From the NCBI GenBank assembly GCA_963730305.1, contig CAVSRB010000001.1, positions 513,253 to 577,252 on the forward strand: a stretch of DNA of 64,000 nucleotides. Reading direction: 5' to 3'. The position numbers and the translations under genes are program-made. The stretch is from CAMYMQ01 sp963730305 (GTDB taxonomy: Bacteria; Pseudomonadota; Alphaproteobacteria; Bin65). The notes under the pieces were generated by a model that saw nothing but the letters and a program-made list of their open reading frames with translations, did no database searches and had not been told where the DNA came from. This document shows positions 1 through 9,751 of this stretch, one piece after another. How positions within the stretch are numbered: the stretch's first letter is position 1; every line of letters starts with the position of its first letter.

Positions 1-955
1 GCCGCCGGGCAAGAAGGTCATGGTCGTCCAGTGGTCCGGCGATACCGACCCGTGGGCCGCGGCCGTCGCCATGACCCGCCGCGCCGGCGTGCGCAACATC
101 AATGGCGGCGACCCCCGCATGGACGGCAATTTCAAGAGCTACGCCTGGGTTTCGGGGCTCGCCCGGCGCGTCGGCGACCAGTGGCAGGTCTATAGCTCGG
201 GGGCGAACGAGAACATCTACACCCACGAATGGTCGGAACACTATGCCGCATGGCGCGGCGTCATCGACACCTTCCGCAATACCAAGTCGCCGATCCGGAT
301 CAAGCCGATCAACACCTACTACCACTTCTACACCTACGAGCGGAGCGACGCCTTCAACGCGCTCAAGATCGTGCTCAACTGGGTTCGCAAGCAGAAGATC
401 GCGCCGGTCACGACCAGCCGGTTCGCGTCGATGGTGGACGGCTTCCTGTCGACCAGGTTCATCCGCCTCGGCAAGGACCGCTGGCGGATCGAGGACCGCG
501 ACGGCATCGAGACGATCCGTTTCGACAAGGCGACCCTCAAGGCCGTCGACTTCGACCGCTCGACCGGCGTGATCGGCCAGCGCTGGCACCAGGGCAGCCT
601 GTACGTGGCGCTCGACGCCAACGTCAAGGCGCCGGTCATCGCGATCCGGGAGATCGACGACGCGGCCCGGCGCAAGCAGGCCGACCGCCCCTATCTGATC
701 GACGCCCGCTGGTCGGTGCGCGGCCTGGCCTGGACGGACAAGGCCTTCCGGTTCCGCGCGCGCGGCTTCGGCGACGGCGCCTTCCGCTGGCGGGTCCGGG
801 CACCGGGCCTGTACCGGATCGTCGCCACCACCCAGGACGGCAACTCCGAGACGCTGACCGCGAAGACCGGGACCAACGTGCTGACCTTCCGCCTCAAGAC
901 GGTCGACACCAAGCCGAGGGTATTCAAGGTCGAACGCATCGGGGAAGCGTCGTGA
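1..955 (+). CDS. pelA: PelA, C-terminal part (Pel polysaccharide deacetylase/hydrolase), 5' truncated by window edge
   Basis: PelA is the periplasmic enzyme that deacetylates and trims the Pel polymer. The reading frame is open from base 2 to the TGA at 953-955, so only about the last 317 codons are here. The start of the visible part carries the PelA-type NINGGD motif (about 35 codons in), which belongs to the deacetylase domain, followed by the C-terminal beta-rich region. The full-length protein is about 950 residues in Pseudomonas, so roughly two thirds lies upstream of the window. The stop overlaps the GTG start of pelB (GTGA, 952-955), and pelD, pelE, pelF and pelG follow on the same strand, which fixes the identity better than the fragment alone. 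No frameshift is seen in this piece. Confidence 0.85.
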   Translation, partial: PPGKKVMVVQWSGDTDPWAAAVAMTRRAGVRNINGGDPRMDGNFKSYAWVSGLARRVGDQWQVYSSGANENIYTHEWSEHYAAWRGVIDTFRNTKSPIRIKPINTYYHFYTYERSDAFNALKIVLNWVRKQKIAPVTTSRFASMVDGFLSTRFIRLGKDRWRIEDRDGIETIRFDKATLKAVDFDRSTGVIGQRWHQGSLYVALDANVKAPVIAIREIDDAARRKQADRPYLIDARWSVRGLAWTDKAFRFRARGFGDGAFRWRVRAPGLYRIVATTQDGNSETLTAKTGTNVLTFRLKTVDTKPRVFKVERIGEAS

Positions 956-3445
956 GGGTCCGCTACTACCTGATTGCGCTGATCCTTGCGGCGGCCGGAT
1001 ACGGCATCGGGTCGATGCTGCTGCCGCGGGGCGGCGAGCTCGCCCTCGTCTACTACAAGGCCGGCCGCTACGAAGCCGCGCGCAAGATCCTGGACAAGGA
1101 ATTGACCGCCGGCGAGCTGACCGCGTCGAACATCCACTACGCCGCCAACACCTATCTGCGCCTGGGCGAGACCGATCGGGCGACGGCCCTGGTCGAGCGC
1201 TACCTCCGCAATCACCCCGACGACATCGCCGGCCGCCGCATGCTGGGCCGGCTCTATCAGGAAGCGGGCAAGCCGTCGCTTTACGTCCACAATCTCGAGC
1301 TGATCGAGAAGCTCGATCCGTCCCCCAAGACGCGGGTCCTGCTCAAGGATCTCTACTACGAACAGGGCATGTACCAGCGCTGGGCGCGCATGCTCAAACG
1401 GGTGGTCGACGACGGTAACGGCGCACCCAAGGACTATTTCGACCTGGCCCAGTTGCTGGCCTCGAAGGGCAAGAAGAAGGAGGCGGTCCGCTACCTCGTG
1501 GCGATGCGCGGCCGGGCGCCCAAGGCGTTCGGCCTCAACCAATTCGCCCTGCTCGCCATCCTCAACATGGACCTGGGCAACGAGAAAGCCGCGATCGCCG
1601 CCGCGCGCGACTACCTCAAGTCCAAGACCGAGCCCAGTGCGGCGCTCTATTTCGCGGACATGTTCCAGCGCCGCGGCCACGTCGACGCCGCGCTCGGCCT
1701 GCTCCTGCCCTATGCCGCCCAGGCCGCAACCAATGACGAACTGCTACGCGCGCTGACCACGCTCGAGGTCGCGTCGGGCCACGCGGACCGTGCACTCAAG
1801 CGTCTGCGCGAGCTCGACGAGCACAACCAGCTCAAACCGGACGAGTTGAACCTGCTGATCCTCGCGGCGCTCTCGGCGCGGGACTGGACCCAAGCCAAGG
1901 AGGCCTTCGACCGCGCCAACGTGGCGCAACTTCCGCACGACACCGTGCTGCAGATGGTCAACGAGGCCGCCAGCCGCGAGGACGAAGCCTTCGGCCGCCT
2001 CGTCAACGAGCGCGTGTCCGATGCGTTCAAGCGGACGAACCCGGTCTCGGCCGCCCGCATCGCCCTGCTCATCGGCGATCGTCAAGCGGCCGAACGCTGG
2101 GCCAACCTCGCCGACGACAGCAGGGTGCTGACCAACCGGGAGCGATTGAACCTGATCGCGATCTTCGTCGCCCTGCACCAAACCCAGCGGGCCGAGCGGC
2201 ACCTCCGCGCGGTCGCGCGCGGCGGTGCGGTGCCGGACTACCAGCTCGTCCGGCTGGCCGTGCTGATGCGCAAATTCGGGATGACGCGCGAAGGAACCCG
2301 GCTGTTCGATCGGCTGTCGGCGACTCGGAAATCGCCGTGGCTGTCCGCCGGCCGGTTGATCCTGACGTGGCAGCGCAACGACCCGGTTACCAAGCTCGAC
2401 TTCCTCGACAAGCTGGGCACCAACGGCAAGGGCCCCCGCGACTTGCTGATCGCCATCTACAACGCCGCGATCGACGCCAAGCTCTATCGCCTCGCGGTGC
2501 CGGCGGCCGCGCGGTTGGTCGCCCTCAACAACAGCCTCCAAAACCGGATCTGGGAAGCCCGGGCGCTGGCGCTCGCCGGGCAAGCCAAGCGCGCTTTCGC
2601 CCTGCTCCGCCCGTTGTTGAAGGACAATCTGGAAGCGCGCCAGATCTACGCCGAAGCCGTGCTCGGCGCGCTCAAGTCGGGGACCATCAAGCCGCAGGAA
2701 GCCAAGGCCTTCCTGAGCGGTTACCTCGACAATTCGCGCGTGCCGCTGCAGCAGCGGAAATACATGGTCTACGACCTGGTCGCGTTGAAGGCCTACGACA
2801 TCGTGCTGCCGGTCATGCGCAAGCTGGCTGCGGCACAGCCCGCCACCTTCACCAACCTCTATCTCGACGCGCTGGTGCAGGCGAAGCAGAAGAAGGAATT
2901 CGCCGCCGCGATCGACCGCGCCGTCGCCCGGGCGACGGCCGTCCCCGAGCTGAAGAGCCTCGCGAACCTGGCCTTCCAGGAAAACCTGCAGGTGACGGCC
3001 CGCAAGGCCTACCTGAAGGTCCAGCGCCAACGCCCGAACGATCCGCAAGCGCTGAAGTATCTCGGCCTGATCGCTTTCTACACCGACGACAACGCCACGG
3101 CGCGCCGGCTGCTGACCCGCTACCTCGCGACCGGCGTCGACGACTACAAGGCCGATTTCGCCCTCGGCGAGGTCATCACCAAGTTCTCGGACTGGCGACA
3201 GCGCCACGCCGTATTTCCGGCGCGCCCTGGCCAAGATCCTGAAGATCAAGTCGCCGACCATCGACGACCTGAAAATGAAGGCCCAATTGCTCCATCGCAA
3301 CGGCCGGTTCGAGGCGGCGATCAAGACCTACGAGCGCCTGCTCCGCCTGCGGCCGCGCGACGTGAAGCTGCGCAACCAGTATATCGACTTCCTGATCGCG
3401 ATCGGACGGTACGACCGCGCGCGACAGCTGGAGCAGCGCAGCTAA
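952..3445 (+). CDS. pelB: PelB-like TPR scaffold, without outer-membrane barrel (one frameshift)
   Basis: PelB guides PelA and the polymer across the periplasm. Translation from GTG 952, which overlaps the pelA stop, gives an N-terminal membrane anchor (residues about 4-22) followed by roughly 800 residues of helical TPR-like repeats. The frame breaks near 3,198; the next frame continues as ATPYFRRALAKILKIKSP and finishes a TPR ending GRYDRARQLEQRS at the TAA 3443-3445. The corrected length is about 830 residues. Pseudomonas PelB is about 1,190 residues because a C-terminal 16-strand barrel follows the repeats; no barrel-like sequence is seen here. The next gene is pelD rather than the lipoprotein gene pelC. 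Either the barrel is a separate gene outside the window or this lineage exports Pel differently. Confidence 0.82.
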
Positions 3446-3593
3446 GTCCCTTCAAGGGTTCAGCGAAGGACATTCGCATCCAACTCTTGAGCATACCTTG
3501 GAGCGGGACTTCCACCGCAAGCGCTTTAATTTGTCCAACATTTTAATTGATTAGAGTTTTGCTTAATTCTTCTTGTCGGATTATTTTATCCTC

Positions 3594-5554
3594 ATGGGTC
3601 GGAACGAAGTGGACAGCCGAAGGATCGAGCGGGCGCAGGGCAATTCCGGCGACCAGGCCAAGGCGCACGCGCCGAACAGGGACTTCCTGGGCCGGCTGCT
3701 TGGCGTCCGCGTCTCTGCTCTGGTCGAGATCGCGCTATTCCTCGTCGGCGCGCTGCTGATCGATCACTTCTTCGCCGCGGGCAATCGCTTCGCCGGCGTT
3801 GAGCCCCACCCCTTCTGGATCATCGTCCTGCTGATCAGCGTCCAGTATGGCACCAACGAGGGGATCGTCGCCGCGATCGCCTCGTCCGCGGCGCTGCTCG
3901 CCTGGAACCTGCCGCCGCAGACGATCGACCAGGAATTCTATACCTACCTGTTCCGGGTCGCCTTCAACCCGATGCTGTGGTGCACGACCGCGATCGTCGT
4001 CGGCGAGCTGCGCATGCGCTACGCCCGGCGCGAACGCGAACTGACGGAATTGCTGGCCGACGCCGAGCATCGCGAGGAGACCATCGCCCTCGCCTATCAG
4101 GAGCTGATCGCGGCGCACGAGCGGCTCGAGGTGCTCGGTCGCCTCGGACCTGACCACCGTGCTCACCCTCTACCGCGCGTCGAAGCGGCCTGCAGAACCT
4201 GTCGGCGGAGGAGGTGCTGAACGGCGCGGCGGATATGGTCGCGACGGTTATCAGCGCCCGGAAATATTCGATCTACCGCCTGAAGGACGGCAAGCTCGAA
4301 CTGGCACTCAGCCGCGGCTGGAAGCGAACCGACCGGTACCAGACCGAGTTCAGTCTCACGACCGGCTGTTCCAGACGGTGGTCGCCAGGCAGGTCCCGAT
4401 CGTGATCACGGAGCCGGCCGAGCAGCAGATCCTTGCCGGCGAAGGGTTGCTCGCCGGGCCGATCCTCGACGAGGACAGGGCGAGGTCCTGGGCATGCTCA
4501 AGGTCGAGGAGATGTCGTTCGCGGACCTGAACTTCAACGCGATCGAGAACTTCAAGATGCTGTGCGAGCTGATGGGGACGGCGCTGGCCAACGCCCGCCG
4601 GTTCGAGTTCATCTCCTCGGAGAGCATCGTCTCCGGCCTGTCGATGCTCTACTCCGACGCCTACTACTCGCGCCAGACGGCGTTCCTGGCGGCGCTAGCG
4701 CGGCGGCTCAACTTCCCGGTCTCGGTCATGCGGATCACCGTCCTCAATCCGGACGACCTCGACCCGGCGGAGAAGGCGCGGCTGCCGCGCGCTGGTCCGC
4801 GACTGCACACTGCACATCCTGCGGTCGACCGACCTCGCCTTCGAGTTTCGGTCCATGCAGTGGCAGTACGTCATCGTCCTGCCCAACACGCCGATGAGCA
4901 ACATGCGCATCGTCAGCGAGAAGTACCGGCTGGCGCTGGAGAAGGGCCTACGGGGGACGGACGTCCGGCTCGAGATCGACATGGAGCCGCTGGTCGACGC
5001 CAGCGAGCTCCGCGACGTCGAGGAGGCCGAGCCGGAGACCGGCAACACGATGGCCGACTACACCCGCGAGACCCAGTTCCTGATCGCCCTGTCACGGCGC
5101 GACGGGCTTCCCGGTGTGCGGGCCTGCGGCTCTCGGTGGTGATGACCGTCGACCTGCCCGACGTCGCCCGCCAGGAGCTGTCGACTCGGCGCTGATGGCG
5201 ATCCTCCGCCTGTCGCTGTCCGAAGCCGACCTGGTCTTCAACCTGGAGCCGATGGGCCAGGTCATCGCCGTGCTGCTGCCCGGCGTGGCCCTGCCCGACG
5301 CGCGCCGCAAGGCGAGCCAGATCAAGGCCGCCCTGTCCGAGCGACTGCGCCCGCTCGGGAATTCGGTCAAGGCGGAGATCACCGTGCGCGAAATCGTCTC
5401 CGGGCAGCGGCCCGCGGCGCGGCGGGCCGCGCCGGCGAAGCCCAACGAACGGGTCACCGAAGTCGACGGCACCCCCTGCAGCCCTGCCCCCACCCGGCCG
5501 GGCGATGACGACGCGGCGCGCGCGCGGGCGGTCGAAGAGGCCGGGCGCCAGTGA
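3594..5554 (+). CDS. pelD: PelD c-di-GMP receptor with two degenerate GGDEF-like domains (seven apparent frameshifts)
   Basis: PelD is the inner-membrane c-di-GMP receptor that switches on Pel synthesis. The start chosen is ATG 3594; a TTG at 3573 is an alternative. A roughly 150-base AT-rich gap separates it from pelB, so it may have its own promoter. Four membrane segments (about residues 32-140) are followed by a coiled coil, a GAF-like domain (LYRASKRLQNLSAEEV onward) and a degenerate GGDEF fold. In that fold an RSTD I-site (4822-4833) sits where RxxD belongs, and EFRSMQWQY replaces the catalytic GGDEF. A further 140 residues repeat the same strand-helix pattern (RLSVVMTVDLPD ... QVIAVLLPG) without an I-site. 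Apparent indels lie near 4143, 4193, 4355, 4482, 4790, 5100 and 5190. The corrected length is about 650 residues, against 455 for Pseudomonas PelD. Confidence 0.85.
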
Positions 5555-6699
5555 ACGCCGCCGCACCCGCCATTCCTGCGCCGCCACCCCGGGGCCCGCC
5601 CCCCCGGCGCCCGCCAAGGACGCGCTCCCGCCGGCGACGCACCGCGTCGACTGGCCCTACGTCGCGATGACCTTCGCGATACTCGTCGGCGACACGCTGC
5701 TGCTCGCGGGGCTCTACGTCATCGCGGCGCTCGCACCGTTGTTGCTGCTGCTCCACCTCGCCCTGTGCACCGCCGCCGGCCTCTGGGTCTACCGGCGCTG
5801 GCTGCGCGGGATCGACTATTCGCTGCCGCTGGTCCTGGTGACGTTGACCGTCTTCATCGGGCCGATCGCGCCGGCCGTCCTGCTCTGGCGTCCATCCCTA
5901 TTTCCTGTTCGCGCGCAGCCGCGCCACGCCGTTCGACGAATGGTACCGGTCGCTGTTCCCCGAGGAGCAGCAGCGGCTGCCCGAACGGCTCTACGACTTC
6001 GATCATCCGGCACGAGGTGCCGGGGAGCCACGCCTCGTCGGTGGTGTCCTTCATGGACGTCATCCGCCACGGCGGTGCCCGCCAGAAGTTCGCGGTGATC
6101 TCGTTGATCGCGCGCATGCCTTCCGCCCGGCCTTCACCCCCGTCCTCAAGGTAGCGCTCAACGACGAGGCCAACGAGATCCGGGTGCAAGCGGCAACCGC
6201 CATCGCCAAGCTGACCGACGAGAACCTGGAGCGGATGCAGAAGCTCGAGGACAAGGCGGCGACCGCGCCGACCGACCTCGAGACGATGGAACAGCTCGCC
6301 CGCGCATACGATGACTTCTCCTACTCGGGCATCCTCGACGCCACTCACGAGCACTCGACCCGCAGCCGGGCCCTCGACCTGTGGCTCAAGGTCGCCGACG
6401 CCAAGCCGGACCATCCGGTCGCGCCGATGGCGGTGGCCCGCCTGCTGATGCGGCTCGAACGCTACGACTCGGCGGCGAACTGGATGGAGCGCGCCATCGC
6501 CGAGAAGCGCGCCTCGCCGCAGATGCTGGTCTGGTACATGGAATGCCTGTTCCGGCAGGGCCGGCTCGACGAACTGCGCGTGTTCGCCCAGGCGCGCGGC
6601 GAGCATATCGAGGACGATCGGCCGATCTCGGCCAAGGTGCTTTCTGCCGTGCGGCTATGGCGCGCGGCATCCGACGAGACGGTGGGCGCCCATGCGTGA
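5551..6699 (+). CDS. pelE: PelE inner-membrane protein with TPR-like C-terminus (four apparent frameshifts)
   Basis: PelE is a membrane component of the Pel synthase complex and is thought to bridge PelD with PelF and PelG. GTG 5551 overlaps the pelD stop (GTGA). After a proline/alanine-rich leader come two or three hydrophobic segments (VAMTFAILVGDTLLLAGLY onward and LPLVLVTLTVFIGPIAPAV). A linker containing RATPFDEWYRSLFPEE follows, then a helical TPR-like C-terminal part (LWLKVADAKPDHPVAPMA ... RLLMRLERYDSAANWMERA). The frame changes near 5,595 (in a run of C), 5,893, 6,001 and 6,118, and each time coherent sequence resumes. The corrected length is about 380 residues. The stop lies 5 bases inside pelF. 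The call rests on operon position and topology more than on sharp motifs. Confidence 0.75.
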
Positions 6700-8281
6700 G
6701 CTGCTCCCCGAACACCTGCCGACGACGATCCGCCGGGGTCGCGGCAAGGGCAAGCGCCGACCGGTCAAGACGCGGGCCCGCCGAGGCCGACGTCTGCCTG
6801 ATCCTGGAGGCGACCTATCCCTATGTCTCGGGCGGCGTCTCGTCATGGGTGCACGACCTGGTGACCTCGCTGAGCGACATGACCTTCGCCCTGGTCTGTC
6901 TGCAGACCAAGAACATGGACCGCGAGCACAAATACGAGGTGCCGCCGAACGTCGTCGACATCACCGACGTCTATCTCCACGAAATGCCGGCGGGCCGGCC
7001 GTTCTTCCACCCGAACAAGCGCTTCTACCGGGACCTCAAGGAACCATTGGTGGCGATCCAGGCCGGCGGCGGGCTGGGCGACATCCAGACCCTGCTCGAC
7101 GTGCTGGCGCCCCACCGCAAGGCCCTGGGCGAGGAGAGCCTGATCCACTCGACCCAGGTCTGGCAGATGCTCCAGGAAATGTATCGCGAGACCCAGCCGA
7201 CCTCGCCGTTCCTCGAGTATTTCTGGACCTGGCGAGGGCTCTACGGCCCGCTCTTCTCGGTACTCCTGGCGCCGCTGCCCAAGTGCCGCGTCTACCACAC
7301 GGTCTCGACCGGCTACGCCGGCGCCATGGCCGCGCGCGCGGCGATCGAGACCGGGCGTCCGGCGATCGTCACCGAGCACGGCATCTATACCAACGAGCGA
7401 CGGATCGAGATCACGCTGGCCGACTGGATCTACGAGAGCGAGCGCGGAACGCTCAGCCTGGATATGTCCCTGCCGACGCTCAAGGACATGTGGAAGAACA
7501 GCTTCCTGACCTATTCCAGCGCCTGCTACGACGCCTGCACCTCGATCTACACGATCTACGACGGCAACCAGCGACTCCAGCTCGCCGACGGCGCCGACCC
7601 CGCCAAGATGGCGGTCATCCCCAACGGCATCGACCTCGACCGCTTCGCCAACCTGGAACGCAGCGCCGACAACCCGCGCCCCACCGTCGCCCTGGTCGGC
7701 CGCGTCGTGACGATCAAGGACATCAAGACCTTCATCCGCGCCTGCGGCCAGCTCCAGACCCAGATCCTCGACCTGCAGGCCTGGATCATGGGGCCGACCG
7801 ACGAGGAGGAGGACTACTACCAGGAATGCCTCGACCTGGTCCGCCAGGAAGGGTCTCGAATTCGGTGGTCAGCTTCACCGGCAGGGTCAACCTGGTCGAC
7901 TATTTCCCCCACATCGACGTGGTCGCCCTGACCAGCATCAGCGAGGGCCAGCCGCTGGTCCTGTTGGAAGCCGGCGCGGCCGGCATCCCCTGCGTCGCGA
8001 CCGACGTCGGCGCATGCTGGGAGCTCATCATGGGCCGCTCGGACGAGGAGCCCCAGCTCGGCCCCGGCGGCGTGGTGACCACGCTGTCGAGCCCCGCGGC
8101 CACCGCCGACGGCATCCGCCGCCTGCTGCAGGATCGCGACTTCTACACCCAATGCAGCGTGGCGATGCGGGAACGCACACGGCGCTACTACAACAAGCGC
8201 GACATGGTCGATGCCTACCGCGCGGTCTATCGCGACCACATGGCGCTGGCCGACCGCATCCCCGTGCCGGAGGCCGCCTGA
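6692..8281 (+). CDS. pelF: PelF family GT4 glycosyltransferase (two compensating frameshifts)
   Basis: PelF is the cytosolic glycosyltransferase that polymerises Pel from UDP-linked amino sugars. ATG 6692 overlaps the end of pelE. The N-terminal Rossmann half contains LEATYPYVSGGVSSWVHDLV, a typical PelF sequence, and TEHGIYTNERRIEI. The C-terminal half has the nucleotide-binding region VALVGRVVTIKDIKTFI and a retaining GT4 EX7E motif in SEGQPLVLLEAGAAGIPC. The frame is lost near 6,780 and regained near 7,855; taken together the product is about 530 residues, close to the 507 of Pseudomonas PelF. The TGA at 8279-8281 shares its last base with the pelG ATG, so translation is probably coupled. 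Confidence 0.93.
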   Translation: MRELLPEHLPTTIRRGRGKGKRRPVKTRARRGRRLPDPGGDLSLCLGRRLVMGARPGDLAERHDLRPGLSADQEHGPRAQIRGAAERRRHHRRLSPRNAGGPAVLPPEQALLPGPQGTIGGDPGRRRAGRHPDPARRAGAPPQGPGRGEPDPLDPGLADAPGNVSRDPADLAVPRVFLDLARALRPALLGTPGAAAQVPRLPHGLDRLRRRHGRARGDRDRASGDRHRARHLYQRATDRDHAGRLDLRERARNAQPGYVPADAQGHVEEQLPDLFQRLLRRLHLDLHDLRRQPATPARRRRRPRQDGGHPQRHRPRPLRQPGTQRRQPAPHRRPGRPRRDDQGHQDLHPRLRPAPDPDPRPAGLDHGADRRGGGLLPGMPRPGPPGRVSNSVVSFTGRVNLVDYFPHIDVVALTSISEGQPLVLLEAGAAGIPCVATDVGACWELIMGRSDEEPQLGPGGVVTTLSSPAATADGIRRLLQDRDFYTQCSVAMRERTRRYYNKRDMVDAYRAVYRDHMALADRIPVPEAA

Positions 8282-9657
8282 TGGCGGGCATCGGCTTCGC
8301 CCTGCGCCGTTTGAGCCGACGCGGCGACCTGCTCGGCATCGTCCAGGCCTATGCCCATTCCGCGGCCGCCTCGACCGGCCCGTGGCTGTTCACCATCCTG
8401 TGCCTGGCGGCGCTCACCGTCGTCGCCCTGCCCTACGTCGGCAGCCTGGGGGTCACCACCTTCCGGGTGATCGTCACCTACAATTTCGCCTTCTCGCTGG
8501 TGTTTACCGGCCCGATCGTCCGGGTCGTCACCCGCTGTCTCGCCGATCAGATCTACGAGCAGGACGTCAAGGACGCGCCGGGGATGCTGATCGGCGCCCT
8601 GCTGCTGGGGCTGATCGTCCAGGCGCCGTTCGCGGTCGGCTTCTATTTCTTCTATATCGACCTGCCGGTCGCGACCCAGGTCCATGCGGTGGTCAACTAT
8701 TTCCTGACTGCGTCGCTGTGGATCGTCGGCGTCTACCTCACGGCGCTGAAGGTCTACATCGCAGTCAGCGCGACCTTCGGCGTCGGCCTCGCCCTCGCCT
8801 TCGGTCTGTCGGTGCTCGGCGCCCAGCTCGGCTCACTCGACGGCATGCTGATGGGGTTCAACGCCGGTCTCGCGGTGATCCTGTTCGCCCTGGTCGCCCG
8901 CACCTTCGCCGAATACCCCTATCCGCCGCGCCGGATCTTCGCCTGGGTCAGGCATTTCCGAGGCTACTGGTCGCTCGCCGTGTCCGGTCTGCTCTACAAC
9001 ATGGCGATCTGGATCGACAAATGGGTGATGTGGTTCGCGCCCGAGCGCCAGACGCTACCGAGCGGCTTCATCCACTACGGCATCTACGACGGCGCGATGT
9101 TCCTGGCCTTCCTGTCGATCGTGCCGTCGATGGCGACCTTCGTGCTCAACCTGGAGACGGGTTTCTACGAGCGCTACATGCGCTTCTACCGCGACATCCA
9201 GCACCATGCGACGCTCGACCGCATTCTCAGCAACCACCGGGCGATCCTGGCGGAGCTACTGTCCGGCATCCGCAACCTGATCGTCTTCCAGGCGACGGTC
9301 TCGCTGCTGTGCATCGTCTTCGCGCCCGAGATCTTCGACCTGCTCGGCATCAACTACCTGTGGCTCGGCATCTTCCGGTTCGGCGTCCTCGGCGCCTTCT
9401 TCCACACGCTGTTCCTGGTGCTGACCATCATCCTGTCCTATTTCGACCTGCGCGGACGGGTCCTGGCGCTCAACGTCATCCTGCTGACGACCAATTTCGG
9501 GTTCACCTACATCGCGATGCAACAGGGGTTCTCCGATTACGGCTACGGCTATTTCGCGGCAGCCCTGTTCAGCTTCCTGCTGGGCGCACTGATCACGTTC
9601 CGCGAGTTGTTCCGGGTGCCGTACCACGCCTTCGTGACCCACCCGGCGGCCGACTGA
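8281..9657 (+). CDS. pelG: PelG, Wzx/MATE-like Pel export membrane protein
   Basis: PelG is the multi-pass inner-membrane partner of PelF and is thought to carry the growing chain across the membrane. The 458-residue product matches the family length (456 in Pseudomonas) and opens with the typical MAGIGFALRRLSRRGDLLG. About 12 hydrophobic segments span the protein, and conserved stretches such as YNMAIWIDKWVMWFAP and FIHYGIYDGAMFLAFLS are visible. It is the only fully intact pel gene in the window. The start overlaps the pelF stop by one base, and no further pel gene follows; it is the last gene of the operon as seen here. Confidence 0.93.
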   Translation: MAGIGFALRRLSRRGDLLGIVQAYAHSAAASTGPWLFTILCLAALTVVALPYVGSLGVTTFRVIVTYNFAFSLVFTGPIVRVVTRCLADQIYEQDVKDAPGMLIGALLLGLIVQAPFAVGFYFFYIDLPVATQVHAVVNYFLTASLWIVGVYLTALKVYIAVSATFGVGLALAFGLSVLGAQLGSLDGMLMGFNAGLAVILFALVARTFAEYPYPPRRIFAWVRHFRGYWSLAVSGLLYNMAIWIDKWVMWFAPERQTLPSGFIHYGIYDGAMFLAFLSIVPSMATFVLNLETGFYERYMRFYRDIQHHATLDRILSNHRAILAELLSGIRNLIVFQATVSLLCIVFAPEIFDLLGINYLWLGIFRFGVLGAFFHTLFLVLTIILSYFDLRGRVLALNVILLTTNFGFTYIAMQQGFSDYGYGYFAAALFSFLLGALITFRELFRVPYHAFVTHPAAD

Positions 9658-9674
9658 CCCGGCTTTGCCGGCAG

Positions 9675-9688
9675 TTGACGCACGTCAA
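9675..9688. promoter_or_regulatory. FNR/FixK-type box upstream of the CBS-BON gene
   Basis: TTGACGCACGTCAA matches the FNR/FixK/NNR consensus TTGAYnnnnRTCAA with perfect arms. It lies 64 bases before the CBS-BON start and just after pelG, a position suited to activation by an oxygen- or NO-responsive Crp/Fnr family protein. The site is read directly; its use is inferred. Confidence 0.55.
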
Positions 9689-9751
9689 GGACCGGCGCCG
9701 GGCGCGACGGTATCAAGCCGGCACGCTCGGTCGTGCCAGAGAGGGAAGGAC

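Noticed and set aside
952..8281. Pel operon as a decayed pseudogene cluster
   Set aside because: Each break is a single frame change after which conserved motifs continue; there are no accumulated substitutions of key residues, and the last gene pelG is intact. Sequencing error explains it better.
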